From Priapulus caudatus (lineage: Eukaryota > Priapulida > Priapulimorpha > Priapulimorphida > Priapulidae): DNA of 59,530 bases. The position numbers and the translations under genes are program-made. Where the stretch lies: NCBI RefSeq assembly GCF_000485595.1, contig NW_014577632.1, forward strand, positions 1 through 59,530, written 5' to 3'. The notes below the pieces were generated by a model, which had not been told where the DNA came from, ran no database searches, and worked only from the letters and a program-made list of their open reading frames with translations. Positions 10,125 through 23,719 of the stretch are shown here, one piece after another (the stretch's first letter is position 1; every line of letters starts with the position of its first letter).

Positions 10125-12115
10125 ACTACTGAAAATTTAAACACAATAATTTAATCCAACAAGGTAAGGTTACCCCCTACTTTGTCTTTGTGCCTATAAC
10201 CAATTGGCTACACTACAGTACATACCTTAACAGTAATAACACGTACCCTGCAATGCTGGAGGTCTGGTACCTCTAGTACTATTGCCCTAGTTGCTAAATG
10301 CCTGTGGCAGTGACAACGAAGGCTACAGTACTCCTGGAGCTAGATTACTATTATAATTTATATATACCAGAGCAGTGAAAAAATTAATTTTTTGCTTTCC
10401 GGGGCTCTTTTGCAAACCCCCCCAAATTTCGGGGCTACTTTTTCATTTTCCAGGACTACTTTTTCCACTTTCCAGGGGACTTTGTTTCCAGCGGCTGTTT
10501 CCGGTCAAATGCTACACACAACACCAGTAGTAATACACACTTCGCTGGGGGCGCGCTACACCCCACAGCACGCTCACACGCGACCGGGCAGACAGATGTT
10601 GCTACCGGCAATCGGAGGCCGAGAGCACAACAGCAGACGAGCAAGCACAACACACAGGACGCAATCAGTCAATATTCAAGACAGTTATTCATCCAGACTG
10701 ACAGCTATACGAGATAATCACAACTGCACAAGTGAAGATGTGTAAGTGGGTGAGTTGAACGGATGGTGATTACGTGGGGAAGATGAGACGGGATAGAATG
10801 GGCTAGTCAGCAACGCACAAAGTTGCTTAAACACAGAAGTAATAGACGAGCGTAGGCCCAATATAAATGGAGAGGATGAGGGTGTATCGAGCTAAGGAGG
10901 AATCGAGTTTGTTTTATTGTACGCGAAGGTCGCTTGTCGCTGGGGTCGGCAAGGCGCCGCGTAGATGGGCCCTGATAGCTGCAGGGGTTTGAGAAAGCGG
11001 CCCGCTAGCACGTGTGAATGGCTGTGCACTATCGACTCTGGCGTACGTGGCCTGCTGCAGGCGGCGGTTACATTGATTGAAGTATGCGGGGGGGGGGTCA
11101 CGATCCTGTTTTCATGACGTGGTCATCATCTACTGAAAAGTTAGAGGTTGGATTGACTGAGGGCTATGAGATGTAGCGCGAGAGAACTCTTTTTCGGGAA
11201 TTGACAATAAAAAGGCCGCTACAATCGGGGAAGTGACAACGAGTGTGACTGGCAGGATGAAAAATATACGTGGTGAAATTATAACATTAGGATTTTCCAT
11301 GATCTACTCGTCTCTCGTAATGCTAAACGGTCGCATTGGTCCTAAGGGTCGAAGGTCTGGCAGAACGTAGGCCGCCCGCAGGCACATAAAGCGCGGGAAC
11401 TTGAGGAGCCGCACACAACGGCAGCGGATCGCAATGCAGTCCACAATGCGGCGCAGGCACTGCACGCATGGAGAATGCCACGCTGGGGTGATCGTGAGTA
11501 GTGGTCACACAGATGGTGGGGGCGCGGTGCGATCGAGGCACGGCACGCCGTGCGGAGCCTCGCAAATAGGCAACTACACAGCGCAACGCAGCGGGCGGCT
11601 AGCGCATCGGTACCGGTCTACACTGCGTGCGCAGGCACGCTACGCTGGCGACAGGCACGCACGATAAGACGGAGGAAGGGATGTGATTAGCGGCGGGAGT
11701 CACAACACGGGCAAGCAGAGCCGCACCTGCAGGCAGGGCGCCCGGTCACGCGACACGCGGCGCGTGCGGCATGCTAACGGTGAGCAGCACGCGCACAGGA
11801 GCACACGTATATATACGCGCGGGGCGCGGCGCGCTCGGTTCTTGATTGAATGGCAATACACACATGCATGCTTAATGATAACACTTGACAGCCACACGGT
11901 ACTAGGAATTACCGCGCGCCGTAACCGGCTGCCGCTAGCGGCAGAGGCGCGGGAGATCGGCAAGGCGCGGACCGGACCTGGACAATCGATTTCGCAGGGC
12001 GACTTTTGCTTTTGGGTCGCCCCGATATCGTATTTTCGGGGCTCTTTGGGCATTTCGGGGGCGAAATCGCCCGCCGCCCGCCGTGTATTTTTCCCCTGTA
12101 CCAGAGGAACAGTAC
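10125..12115. other. Unclassified region, GC-rich in its second half
   Basis: No convincing gene. Two CGGGGCTCTTT-containing segments (10399-10420 and 12035-12060) suggest remnants of one repeat family. Opposed 162-codon frames overlap at 11683-12188, so at most one could be real; neither shows a domain, and composition (GCGC-rich) explains their length. There is a poly-G run at 11087-11097. Confidence 0.4.
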
Positions 12116-12119
12116 TTAA

Positions 12120-12705
12120 AGAGACAGTAGCCTCTAGGATTTTACTGCATACAACTGTACTTACTGTATAAAAATCGTCTATACCCACATGTATTTGTCA
12201 CCAGATACTTAATTAATTATTTACACATCAACGCTATGAAATTGAACAGCGCCATGACAGCCGCGCCGGTGCTGGCACTCTGAAAAGTTGCGTATTTGCA
12301 TTTTCGATTTGCAGGCAAATGACCGAGGGCTAATCACAAAGTGCAATTATATTTATACTAATTGCTATTTAACGAGACGATATTCATTTTAGGGCAAATT
12401 ATATCCATATTATAAAAACTGAAACTATATGTCGTTTATAAGATATTACAATCCTTTTGCTTTTAAATGAATAAATAAGAAAACCCTCGGTCTGTAGCCC
12501 TTGGCTGGAAAGTGGTTTTGCGCAACTTTTGAGATAGTGCGCTTTGAGTGGCGCCACCGTCGTTATAATCAAACTGTAGTCGTTAGTTTTAAAACATTTT
12601 TTAAAAATATTTCTAATGGTGATTAAACCATGAAACTTTTTATGTAGCGCAATTATAACCTAGATTAGCTGAAAATAACTCTAGAACCTAGAGGCTACTG
12701 TTCCT
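12120..12705. mobile_element. TTAA-flanked element spanning the start of the large duplication
   Basis: TTAA at 12116-12119 and 12706-12709. Inverted ends AGAGACAGTAGCCTCTAGG and CCTAGAGGCTACTGTTCC. It is 586 bp with no coding frame. The left boundary of the 7.9-kb duplicated block (12563) falls inside this element; the second copy (24084 onward) has only its right-hand part. Confidence 0.7.
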
Positions 12706-14310
12706 TTAATTGTTATCGGGGTTATTGTTTTCTGCAGTGCATGTTGTAGGCTAATTGCCAGTAAATGCAAGTGAGCAGTAGGGCATTAATAACTAATGTG
12801 GTAACAAAATTACATGATGTCCAGATAGCTTAGGAAATGTAAAAGGTCATTAAGACACTGCAGCAACAATGACCAATGGTCAATCAGAATCGTTTTTAGT
12901 TTCCACTGACATTATCGCGCAACACTTCACAGGGCATGAAATTAGTCAAATGTGAACAGGCCCACCCAAAATTTAAACAGGCCCTTAGACAAATTGAACA
13001 GGCCCTTACAAGTTGAACAGGCCCTTATAATTGTGTTCAATTTATTCCTTTATTAATAAAAGTATTTAGCTTTGTTTTTATAGGCATACTCATACTCATC
13101 GTATTTAGTATTTCATTGCTATCAGTGGAGTTCTACTTGTTTGACAGGAATTGCTGGAACATGATTTACTTCTTAGAAGTCACTAAGTAACAAACTAGTC
13201 AGTAAATTGATCAAGATTATTGATATAAAAGCAAGATAGGCACATTTGAATAGGCAGTGGACTTATTATATGGGAGAGTTGAACCGGTATAGTTTAGGGG
13301 TGAACTGCCGCCGCCGGCCAAAATAGGCGCTAATATTCGTGCATTGCTTCATAAACAGCCAATCACATCCACTGGCATAATATTTTTATCAGCACATTGT
13401 AAACAAAATTGGGCTGCTTATATGATTTGACATTCAACCATTTCTTTGTACGACTTAAGTGCCTCTATTTCTGTTCTACTTCCTACAATCTATACTACTA
13501 AGTACTATTGTTGGTTATCAGTCAGCTGGTAACCTACAGATCACTCAACTCCCCATTGGTCCGTGCTAGTGTTATACTGTGGGCCATAATTTTAACGTTG
13601 CAGGCACAGTGAGATGTGCAACTGTATCTAGGTCTTTGGAGGGATTTCCATCCCCTCATCTGCTCTGTATAAATTTATAAGGAGCATAGTGGACATCGCC
13701 TGCGCTGGGTCTGGACGATGACCAGTGCAAAGCATTTTTCAACAGCAATGTCAAAAATAGTTATATGTACTGTGGCCTCTTCGGTAGTTCAACTTTAGTC
13801 AAGGCACTTGGTGCTGGTGCCAAAACATTCTCGTACGAAGGCCGAATTTTGTCATTACATTTACAACGCAGTCGATTATATCACGCAATGCTCGTACTCG
13901 TAATGGCAACTCTCCAAACCAGAGCTTTAGGGCAATAAATTGTGATAGAATATATCCTCTAGTAAAAATGGCACGTTTCCTAGTTTTGGTTATTTGTCTG
14001 TTGTGAGTTTCTGAAAAGAAGTCGTGTCCCCTTTGGCATTTAAAACCTGACGCATTGGGCGTGACCTATTAAGTATTTGCATGTTGGACATGTTTCTGCT
14101 CAATTATGCCCAGGAAATGATGAAAGGGTACTGCGCTACTAGAATGTCTGGATTGATGGAAATTGATTGAATTGGTTGGGCATTGGATTGAATGAGATTA
14201 ATTAACGCCAGCTGCATTCAGTATGGGTACTCACAGGACATGCCGGCATGCCTCCTTTACATATATATATATATCGAGCCTGCTCTATCTAGTGAAGTTT
14301 TGTTTGCTAA

Positions 14311-14748
14311 AGGCGGCGCAGCACCTAAAAAGATTTTCCCAGAATCGGTCCGATTAAAAATCTTCATCGTTTTGAAAATCGCTCAGCGCGACGCCTTTCG
14401 ATAAACACTCGCACCACTACGATAAATTGATTATTTTGTTCTGCCAAGGTGGCCATTTTGAATGTCATGTGACACGGGCAGCGTTCAGTCTATTGGCTGT
14501 TCAATATTTATCGTAGAGGATTTTTCTGAGTTCACACGCACACTACAAAATCTTGTCGGATTACAAAAAAATCGCTTCAAAATAATCGGTTCAAAATCAA
14601 ACATGTTTGATTTAGAAGCGATCACCCCGATAAAAAAATCGTAAGTAAAATCGCCTACAATAAACGCGCACAAGCGCTACTACCCGATATCGGCCGATTT
14701 TTTATCGGGCCTTCAAAGCGCGTGATAAATCGCTGGTGTGCGCGGCCT
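14311..14748. mobile_element. TAA-flanked MITE (copy in duplication 1)
   Basis: Same element as 25827-26260, with degraded ends here (AGGCGGCGCAGCACC and a GTGTGCGCGGCCT-like right end). TAA lies at 14308-14310 and 14749-14751. See the better copy for details. Confidence 0.7.
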
Positions 14749-15838
14749 TAACAGTTGCTAGGCCGTCGCATTGTGGTGGACAATGAGCGTTATAACGTAG
14801 CTTTCGCTAATAGTAACCCAGGTGCCATATAGCCACTGTCGTAGCTGCACCCTAGCTAACATGTTTTGAATCACTCCTGATATATTCCATTCATCTAAGA
14901 ACTGACGTTTTAGGTTTAGCGCATGTCACTTAAAATGTGCACATAGAAATTGACACACAATTTGTATAATGTTGCTTAGATGAAATGCATAGAAATTGAT
15001 AAATTTTAGGAACCATTATGTAAAAGCAAAACGAGTATGTAATATTGAAGGGATTTAAAAGCATAATGCTATCAACGTTGCTATAATTAATAGTGATATA
15101 TGCTAATCCGTCGCTTTTACCTAAAATAATATTAAATGATATGCTAGCGTGACTTAAAAAACTGTAATTTGCTCAAATTTATTACAGGTAATTTTCAGAG
15201 CAATGAGTGCTTCCCATCTCCACATTTTAACATGACTGCTTGGCGAATGAATCAGAGATTTGCACTGTCGTGGAGCAGATTTCCGTTGCATGGATAAATG
15301 CCAGGGTGAAGCGCAAAGGGCTTCACCTAAGATCTCGGAGGAAAAAGAACTACTGAAGAACATTGCGCCTATGTGATAAAGGGTGCTAGTGAGTAACGTT
15401 CCTACTCAAGAGCATTTTGTTTGCATGTTGGCACAAGCCTCGACGACGTGTGACTAGTCAGTCATGTTATAATCTATGCGCAGACATTGAGCTGAATTGC
15501 TCCTCGCATCCTGGTCATCATCTAACATGGCCAAAGAGACTTCATTGCAATTTGAGTGTGACAAAGTCGGATGTAGTGACTTCCGGTGAACCCTGTGTTA
15601 CAGCACTCTGTTGGAAAGCCGGTGATATAAAGTGTGATTATGCAACGAACAAAGTTGTTATCAGAAAACCATCAAATTTTCTCCAAGTGATCAATCTCTC
15701 CATACCTGTGCTGGCAATTCACAACTAACATTTGTGTTTTGTGTGATAGTTGAACATATCTACCGTCGTCAATAATTCTAAGTCTTCGCTGAGGCCCTCT
15801 TGGTGAAGGAGTTGTTGGCGATATATTTATCTGATAAG

Positions 15839-18800
15839 ATGAGATCACTTACACGTCCAGGGTGGCGAATGTTCGCTTCTGTGGCTTCTCTCGCTTGCGC
15901 TCTTCTATTGGAAGGGCAGCATTACAAGCTTGTCTACAAGGAAATGGCAGGTTTTTGCTCTCCTGTACCGCTTTCCTTAGCATTATGTACAGATATGCAC
16001 TTGATGGCGAATATCGAAGGTAATTAAATTTGCAGGTTTGCAGAATTTTTAGGTTATAGTTTCGTTTTACAGATCAATAAAAAATTCATTTTAAATTAGG
16101 AGTGAATGAAAACCATTAATTTTGTTTTTATTCTCACTCGAGATTTCATTTACAATGAAAATTCAAAGGTAAAGGGCAAACGTCTTAGAAAGTGTAAAAT
16201 CCCAGGTTCACTATAGCATAAAAGTTCTTAGTGACACAAAATGGAAATGGGAAATATGATTCGTCTGAAATCAGTTTACACTTGAAATACACAGTAGGTT
16301 TTTAATGGCGAAAGCAATTAATGGCTTCTATGTAAAACAAACGCTTATGAAGTTCATAATATCCACTGAGGATCTTGCTTTCTGTTTCAGGGTGTTTGAG
16401 AACATTGCAATTTACTGTGCAAAATTCACTGATCTTATTCCGGTGTCATTATCTTCGGGATTCCTATGTTGCCATCTGTCGTCACACGGTGGTGGGAGCA
16501 GTTTGTCGACATTCCATGGGCCAGACAAGTAAGGCAGTAATTTTCTACTGGTGCCAGAATTTGCATCTGGCCAGCTAAGTATGGGCATTCTGTGACCTTT
16601 GATGTAAAATAAATGACCAGGCACACATTGACAGTTGTAAGTTGCTATTGCACATAATGCAATTTTCTTTCACAGGAAGCTATCGGATGCTGTAATCGGT
16701 TTGTAGTTCTGCCATAATAGTTAACCTGTCTGTATAATTTAGTAGGTTGCAAGTAGTTGTTGTGTACTTTATAACCACACTAACAGTCTCAAGAAAAGCG
16801 TATCAGTGTCACTCATATTTTATTGTTTTATTCTCATCACTTGTTATTACTCCTTACTCAATGTACTTCCTTGTTTTCTTGTATTCATAGAAGGCACTAC
16901 TAACAAATGCTCTCGCTAACAACGCATAGCTGATGGTGTCAACGCGTTTTGCGCGTAGTGCTTCACTGCCTGTCTGTTATTTATTTGCCTACCGCTAACA
17001 ATAACCATGCTAAGCTTGTATTTTTACAGAAACGGAACCGAAGTGAAGTTATGTTTCTCTCAACATTGAAGACAATATGGTTTTCCTAAGCAGGCCACGC
17101 TCTGGTTGGTTTGCGTGACAGTAGTGACGTACGTGCCAATAATAAAAAAGCACTTGCTAACGTATCGGTGGCATCTCTCTCTCTGGCAGCGATGCATGCA
17201 GTTGTCCATCGAATGTACACGGCACGGATGAACGTGGCGATCATCCGACGCACACTGATTGCGCCTACTGCAACACGTCCTGCGGTGATGGTCTACCAGC
17301 GCAATCAGCATGCCGCGTGAAAAAGCGCTTTCCGACAATCGATCACCTCGTTGAAGCAGGTATGTGTGAGGGAGTACCGGTGGCAGAGACATGGAAGTTA
17401 TAATGATATCAGATAAGATATGGAAGGTCTCCTTGATAAATTTTGAGAGCTTTGGCCCAACCTGCGTATGAAGTTAGCTTGGTCGGCATTGCTGTAGGGC
17501 ATTCTAAAGATATTGCATATCATGGTAACATGCACAATTTAATATTTTGGTGTGCATGCATGAAAAACCATGTAAGCTAAACCTTGACGTACAAGTTTGG
17601 CTGACCTAGAACAATATATTCAACAGGACGCATGGTTATCTCGCTCAGGTGATATGTAAGAGTAATTTGCAAATGATAACAGGCAAGGTTTTTGATTGGA
17701 AGGTTTTTATGTTTATAAATAGAGTTTGGTACCATTTTGATCTACATTTAGTACTAAAATTATACAGAGAACTCGCACAAAATTTAACGCAAATAAGTTT
17801 AGCAGATTATAAAAAAGTTTAAATAAGCAAAGTTTGAATGAGCAGAGTTTTATCATTTTAAAAGTGTAATGTTCGTAGTATAAAATTAGGAAATGTTTGT
17901 TATTTATGGTGAGAGCATAGATAGATGATTCACTGAGGTTAAGGTAAACGCAGAAAGTATTTGTATTATTAGAGAAATCTTTAATGAATTCGTGAAATGT
18001 GTTGTGAGCTCATGTCATTATTTTGTAGGGTTCCTTACGGAGAATGAGAGGAAGCTGATGGATGATACACCATGCCGACATGGAACAAATGGTGGTTCCC
18101 ATGGCCACTGGTTTAGCTGTCTTCTCTTCCCAAGCACCTGCAGAGAGGTCGAATCAAAGGACACATACATACTAAAGCAATTATGGACGTACGTAAGCTA
18201 ACACAGTTTCGAAGTACTGTACGAATTGGAGCAGGGCATACAATGAAATATTTCTGCCTGTGAGGATAAGTTGGTGAAATAATTGAACCATGGCATACAC
18301 AGCTGTTTGATTGAGACTATAGCTGTTAAGTATCCAAGCTATCGTGCTGTACTACTAGCGCATCATCACCCACGTAGACAATAATAAGTCAGTATTTCTA
18401 TGGTGTGGCATTGCATCAAAACCGTCTGTCATTATTCTTACTCTTCCCTCTTTTGTTAGATTTCTGTTCTTATGAATAGTAGTGTAATTAATATGATTCA
18501 TTGCAAATATTTTGCAAATAGCTAGGGATCGAGAGGAGTGGATGAGTGAGTCATCCAGCCTTCAACTGACATACACAATGCGGTCATAAGTTTTCAACGG
18601 ATATATCCTAAAAGTAATGAGGGTCAAGGCTATATAATATACTAGCTGTGTGGAACATCTGTATTGACAGTCATGAAATATTTCAGGAGTGTACGTTTTT
18701 TTGATTTTAGTAATTTGGAATTCATTGCATTGCTATCTTCTCATATTAAAGTCAGTAGGCATACTAATTCGTATACACACACGTGTGTCAACATGCAACA

Positions 18801-19370
18801 CATCAGATTTCTGGATGACAGAGCTTGGCAGTAGCTGGCAGCAAGTAGTTGAACAATAACAAGTTGAATACTTTGTGCTCATACCAATGTTGCATGCAGG
18901 TTAATTTGGCTCAAGGGTCGTTGTCAGTATCAGGTACTACAGATATGTACCCGAGGTACATATATGTATACACAAAGTGTACCTAGACTTGTACTACAGA
19001 AGTGTACCTTAACCCTAACACTAACCCTAACCTAACCCTAAACATACTCTCATAATAAATATAGTAAACATCAATACTAAACAACCTAAAAACTACCCTC
19101 GGTACATATCTGTAGTACCTGATACGACAAGGGACCCATCTGCGTTAATTTGGGGCAATTTCTACTCAAAATTTATATCCTCTTCAACATGGGCACAAGA
19201 GATTAAGCATCTGCTCATTTTATATACTATCAGCATATATTGTCCATTGTGGGTTTGTTCTGACGATTCATATTATGCTATTTTTACCAGGCAGATGCAC
19301 TTATTCCGTGGAAACTGTGGACATTGCTGTTCAGCTATGATTGGGTCAGCGTGCCCTGGTGTACACCCAG
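15839..19370 (+). pseudogene. Bestrophin exons 1-5, frameshifted copy
   Basis: Counterparts of the five intact exons in copy 2, in the same order: about 15839-16019, 16391-16528, 17190-17359, 18029-18188 and 19291-19370. The GT and AG splice dinucleotides are still present at every junction, but none of the larger exons keeps its frame. Exon 1 lacks one base immediately after the ATG; exon 3 has extra bases in at least five places (for example GATTGCGCCTAC against GATGCGCTAC). Preserved splice sites with scattered one-base indels suggest sequencing error. A genuine recent pseudogene is the alternative. The downstream exons 6-7 at 22920-23613 are the nearest continuation of this copy. Confidence 0.85.
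18914..19137. mobile_element. MITE with telomeric repeat core (duplication 1 copy)
   Basis: Same element as 30413-30630: inverted GGTACTACAGATATGTACCC-type arms around CCCTAA units (19010-19042). The arms are slightly corrupted here by indels. Confidence 0.75.
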
Positions 19371-20532
19371 GTATGAAAACATTGCTTTACACAGCGCTAT
19401 TAATATGTGGGTTTTGTGAATAATTAAAATGAATAAATTCGCATGAATGTACGTTATTACTTAATTACTTTAAAATTGGTTTCACCCGTTTATTAGTTTA
19501 TGTCACAAGAAAACATCAAGTTCATTTACCGCTCCCATTCTACGACCTTTGATGCGCGTTGTGTAAACAAACTGGCTGTTTTAGAGGGGAGCCATAGACT
19601 GATATATATCTATCTCCTACTAACAAAAGAACTTTGTCAGTTTGTCTTGACGCATTCTGGCCATTTATTGATTTCGGACCCCCAAACTTGCCACGCTGTT
19701 AGTTTATCACCCTGAGGGTGGCGCTCACGCACATTTAAAAGTACTAGCTGAACCCAGGCGCTACCGCGGGCTTAGTGATTGTGATACATGTGTTAGCCAG
19801 TGAGGTAGTGTTAGTGTAAGGTGTTATATGGGAGTTTGTAGTTGTTGCACATGTTTGTTTTTTATGGTTGAGATGTCAATACAAATACAAGATGGCAATC
19901 ATGCTTAACACATAACACGTAACATTAACCATTTGTTTGGCCAAGCTAACATAGTGAATACACACACTCCACACAGAAAGCGTTTATTGTATGCTATGTC
20001 ACTGTTAGATGATAGCGGACCTCAAAACGTTAGAATATAGAGTAGCATGTGAATGGTAAACGTAACGTAAATGAATCCTACATCATTAGCGTGCTTCGCA
20101 TGTTTTGCAACTTGTGGCCGGAACCAAGGTAATATTTGCGTGTTGTGATCGCATAATTTGCAAACTGCATTGATGCACTTTGTGCGGACGAAACAGTCAT
20201 ATTACATCTTCGTTGATCGGAACGCTGTGAAAGATCGGCTGTCCACCCTGGGCAGCCCGCGTACAGCTTGTACAAGGCATGCAGACTTCCAAAAAAAAGT
20301 CTGGCACTGATGAATTCAACTTGTACATTCTCATATGGGGAAAACTACTTGAACGCAAATAGCATACTGATATTTTAACTTCATTAATTATTACATGGTA
20401 TTTTACTTACATTATGGGGACTTAACCACATAGCAAACGTCAGACACGGCTAGACTCAACAGAACGAGATACACAGAAAATCACGAAATTGAACCACCTG
20501 TTGAAACAAAACGAAATAGCCAACAGAACGAA

Positions 20533-21321
20533 AAACAACAGCGCCCCACTATTTTCAGGCTAATGTTTACACTGTTTTTTTTGGTGTTTTTTTGTCTTTT
20601 TTAAGAACGGAACAACGTTTTCGAACGAGTAGTAATATATAGAACGGTCCCGTGTACTCATCGATCTCGTATCTGTGAATTTGGCGCTATTGGTATTCAA
20701 ACACTGATGGAGCCTGTTCATTAACATACATACATACATACATACATACATACAACATTCGCCAAATTATAGTAAGATACACTAAAAACTAATATCTCAA
20801 AGCAAGTAAAATATTAAAAGTATGTTATATCGGTAAGTATGTATGTATGTTAAAAGTACAGTCTAAGAAATCGATTGCGCCATGGCCAGCATGTAATGCA
20901 GCCCAGTGTTTTTATGACCGCATAACAATAAGTTTTTATATCGCAGGGGTTATCGTGGGGAGTGAGGGCACGACCAGTGACACTTGACACGCACGTAATC
21001 AAAGCTGTTAATTGAATTCGTCACTTTTCTTAACCTAGAAAGTGGACTATTTTGATTCAGTTAGATATCTAGGAGCAATGTAAACCGTATATATACTTAA
21101 AGATTCTAGGCACTTGTAACTTTGCGGATGTGCGGCAGCATTGATCTATGCATGGGGGTACCGTGGACTGGGGAGGAGAACAACGAAAGTAAAACCTTGC
21201 CCAGAAAAAACTCTCTCTGAAGTTCTGAATTTGCTCAGTCGATGTAAAAAGAAAGTTCAACAAGAGCCGCAGAGCGTCTGGGCTCATCTGAGGTCTGTTG
21301 CTACCGTTATAAACGTAACAT
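20533..21321. other. Intronic or intergenic DNA between exon 5 (copy 1) and exon 6
   Basis: Contains a CATA/TATG microsatellite at 20726-20752. Otherwise featureless; the frame at 21069-21347 (minus) is not recognised. Confidence 0.5.
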
Positions 21322-21325
21322 TTAA

Positions 21326-22279
21326 GGATACTCTCCACGTTGTGCACGGGTATTGCTCTAGTGAAGATTAAACGTTTATTGGCGAATGAATCGAATCAAT
21401 CACTTGTATATCTCTATGCTCAAGCCAAAAAATTTCATGAAATTTCCAGCACCTAATTATGTTACCACACAAATTTTGAATTTTTATGTAAAAATGGTAT
21501 TTTGGATATTTCTCAACTACCAGAAAGAGTGAGAATACAAAATTTTTGCCACATGTTAAGCACAATATGGACCAAAATAGTGCGTCAGGATTTTTCTTTA
21601 ATTTTCATATTTACCGAGAAAACCGGAAAAAACTGCTTAAAAATCAAGTTGTGTGTTAAAATAGAACATTTTAGCGAATAAAGAGGCATAACTAATAAAG
21701 TACGGCACTTAATAACAATCCCTGATGCACTTCTTTACCACAATATGTTACCATTAAAACGAGTGTAAAATAAAATTAATCCGAGTTGTAATCACAGAGA
21801 AATATCCATTTATACATTGGCTACTATGTCAGAAATCGAAACGGAGAAATCAGGTTTTTTTTTCTATTTTTCACAATGACTGACCGCCTGTGTGCAAAAT
21901 GAGTGAACGTATGTGATATATCTATTGTTAGTACTCACTGGGACATATCCATGACTAACTGACACCACTAAATTGGTCAAATGTTCCATGCACCTTGAGA
22001 AATTCAGAGAAATTACGAGGTTACCATCGCAGAACATCGCAGAACGGGCGAACTCCGCTCATCCTGACGTCACAAAGCTATATGTCAACAAACGCATCAT
22101 AATGATGTCAGCTGCTGCTTACTACACATGTATGCGGGCAAGCAAAAACGCTCTGACAGTTCACATGTACCGTTATATGGAGAAATGAGCATGTACACAG
22201 GTGGCACATAGTGTTAGCCATCGAATAAAGTTGAAAACGAAAAATTGATGAAATTTCATGCACAACGTGGAGAGTATCC
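21326..22279. mobile_element. TTAA-flanked element with 21-bp perfect TIRs
   Basis: TTAA at 21322-21325 and 22280-22283 brackets perfect inverted ends starting GGATACTCTCCACGTTGTGC. Its 954 bp carry no transposase. Part of the interior (about 21870-22100, containing GACATATCCATGACTAACTG and TTGAGAAATTC) recurs at 54760-54975, so the family is dispersed. TTAA duplication suggests piggyBac-type mobilisation. It lies within the presumed intron upstream of bestrophin exon 6. Confidence 0.85.
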
Positions 22280-22283
22280 TTAA

Positions 22284-22919
22284 GTCGTGCGTAGTGACAC
22301 CTTTGTTAGGCGCAGATATGCAGATACGCAGTTGCATCATTTCAGCAACCTTCTGCATTCTGCATACCTCCCAAATCCCATTGGTTGATACAAATCGAGT
22401 GCCTGAAACTCCTGTTTTATGGTGCATTGTGACCCTAACCCTAACCCTATTAAAAAAAAAAGTAAAAATTATTTGTTGTTATTAAATTATTGTAAATAAA
22501 TCATGTAAATATTTTCCTTAATTGGAAAGAAATAGTTAAATGGATAAAGATAGAAAAATACAGAAAACAGGTAAATAATAAAAAATCTGATGGGATTCGA
22601 TCCAAGGACCTTTGAGCCATAATCAGAAGTAGAATCCTAATATATGTATCTCAGGTTATAATATATAGGCATGCATTATTAAGGGTGTTGTGTTATATTA
22701 CTTTACAAAGCAAGACTTATGCTACAAGCATTATATGAATTATGCCAGAAAACTTAAGGAAATGAAGTTTCAAAATTGAAATGCTGGTAGGCTGAAGTGC
22801 TCCAGCCCTTTTACTTTCAGGGCTCATTTGGTAATAACCTTATAGGAAGACATCATTCTACAGTAAGAGTGCACCAGTCTTCAAGACAAACATCATCTGC
22901 AGCACTTATTTCCTTACAG
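22284..22919. other. Presumed intron upstream of exon 6
   Basis: Non-coding. Holds two CCCTAA units at 22431-22448 and a poly-A run (22452-22461). A TTCGATCC motif near 22594 resembles a tRNA T-loop, but no cloverleaf could be drawn. The acceptor TCCTTACAG ends at 22919. Confidence 0.5.
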
Positions 22920-23613
22920 GTTGTGACACTGGCAGTGTACATATTTTTCCTGGCAACCCTGATGGGAAGGCAGTTCCTTGACCCTGACATACAAGCTTCT
23001 CGCCATGCTGTTGACCTCTACATACCCGTGTTTACATTCATGCAGTTCTTTTTCTACATGGGGTGGCTAAAGGTAACGCGATTCTGTAATCTGTTAAACT
23101 GTAACTAAGAATAATTTTGTAGATTTAAAAAAATGTAACACAGAATGTAAAGATTAGTGTATCTTTCAGTTGTTGTTCTACAGTGAAGCTGAAAATCTTT
23201 GACTATATTATATATATTTAGATGCCCCGATTTTACGTGCCCCGATTTAACGCGAATTTGGATATAATGCGATGAGTCATTGGGCCCCCTTTTTTTGCTC
23301 TTATATAGGCATGTATATATAACACCGATTTAGTGCAACCTCACTTTTTTCGCGATGACATTTTATGGACCCCAACCATTGCGTTATAACGGGGTTACAC
23401 TGTATATATATATATATATATATATTCCAGTTTATTTCCCTTTTGCAAGCTAATGTACTTTTACATGTTAATGTTGTTTGACAGTGCACTATTCTATGAA
23501 AGTAGTTAAACATGCTCGTGTGCCGTTGACAGGTAGCAGAGCAACTGATCAACCCCTTTGGAGAAGACGATGATGACTTTGACATGAACTGGATCATTGA
23601 CAGAAATTTCCAG
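22920..23613 (+). CDS. Bestrophin exons 6-7 (channel core, Ca2+ clasp)
   Basis: Exon 6 is 22920-23072 (51 codons, starting [10 protein letters not shown], ending YMGWLK) and exon 7 is 23533-23613 (27 codons, [16 protein letters not shown] to DRNFQ). Both are phase 0 at each end with clear AG acceptors and GT donors. Placed after exons 1-5 they number residues 239-289 and 290-316, so the acidic run E300-D304 falls exactly where human BEST1 has its Ca2+ clasp. Exon 6 carries the last membrane helices of the bestrophin fold. They follow copy 1 of exons 1-5 by 3.5 kb and precede copy 2, so in this scaffold they cannot be spliced to copy 2. Confidence 0.93.
23226..23410. repeat. Probable pogo/Tigger-like MITE remnant
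   Basis: Within the intron between exons 6 and 7. The right end reads GCGTTATAACGGGGTTACAC followed by TGTATATA. The reverse complement, GTGTAACCCCGTTATAACGC, resembles ends of Tigger/pogo-type elements. The left end (GCCCCGATTTTACG...) does not pair cleanly, so this is a degraded or partial copy. A TA microsatellite follows (23402-23424). Confidence 0.4.
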
Positions 23614-23719
23614 GTGAGCTTTGTGCTGATAGTGCATATGCAGGAGTCCGTGTGACTCCCTGAAAATTCTGCCATTCTAAGCGCGTTCCAGAGCGCGGCC
23701 TCGCGGAATTACCATATTT

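Larger units (their letters stand above)
12563..20532 (+). repeat. 7.9-kb direct duplication, copy 1
   Basis: Colinear with 24084-31962 throughout, including exons, introns, two embedded MITEs and flanking intergenic DNA. The copies differ mainly by single-base insertions or deletions every few dozen bases, with few substitutions. Homology starts at TTATAATCAAACTGTAGTCG and ends at CAACAGAACGA. Copy 1 has the broken exons. The indel-dominated pattern fits an uncorrected long-read duplicate or retained haplotype better than an ageing genomic duplicate. Confidence 0.95.

Noticed and set aside
11683-12188. Overlapping 162-codon open frames on both strands
   Set aside because: GC-rich composition explains the lack of stops. 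The two frames cover the same DNA, neither has a recognisable domain, and the 3' part overlaps a repeat-like CGGGGCTCTTT segment and runs into a TTAA element.
22590-22650. tRNA gene suggested by a TTCGATCC T-loop-like motif
   Set aside because: No acceptor or anticodon stem pairing could be drawn on either strand.
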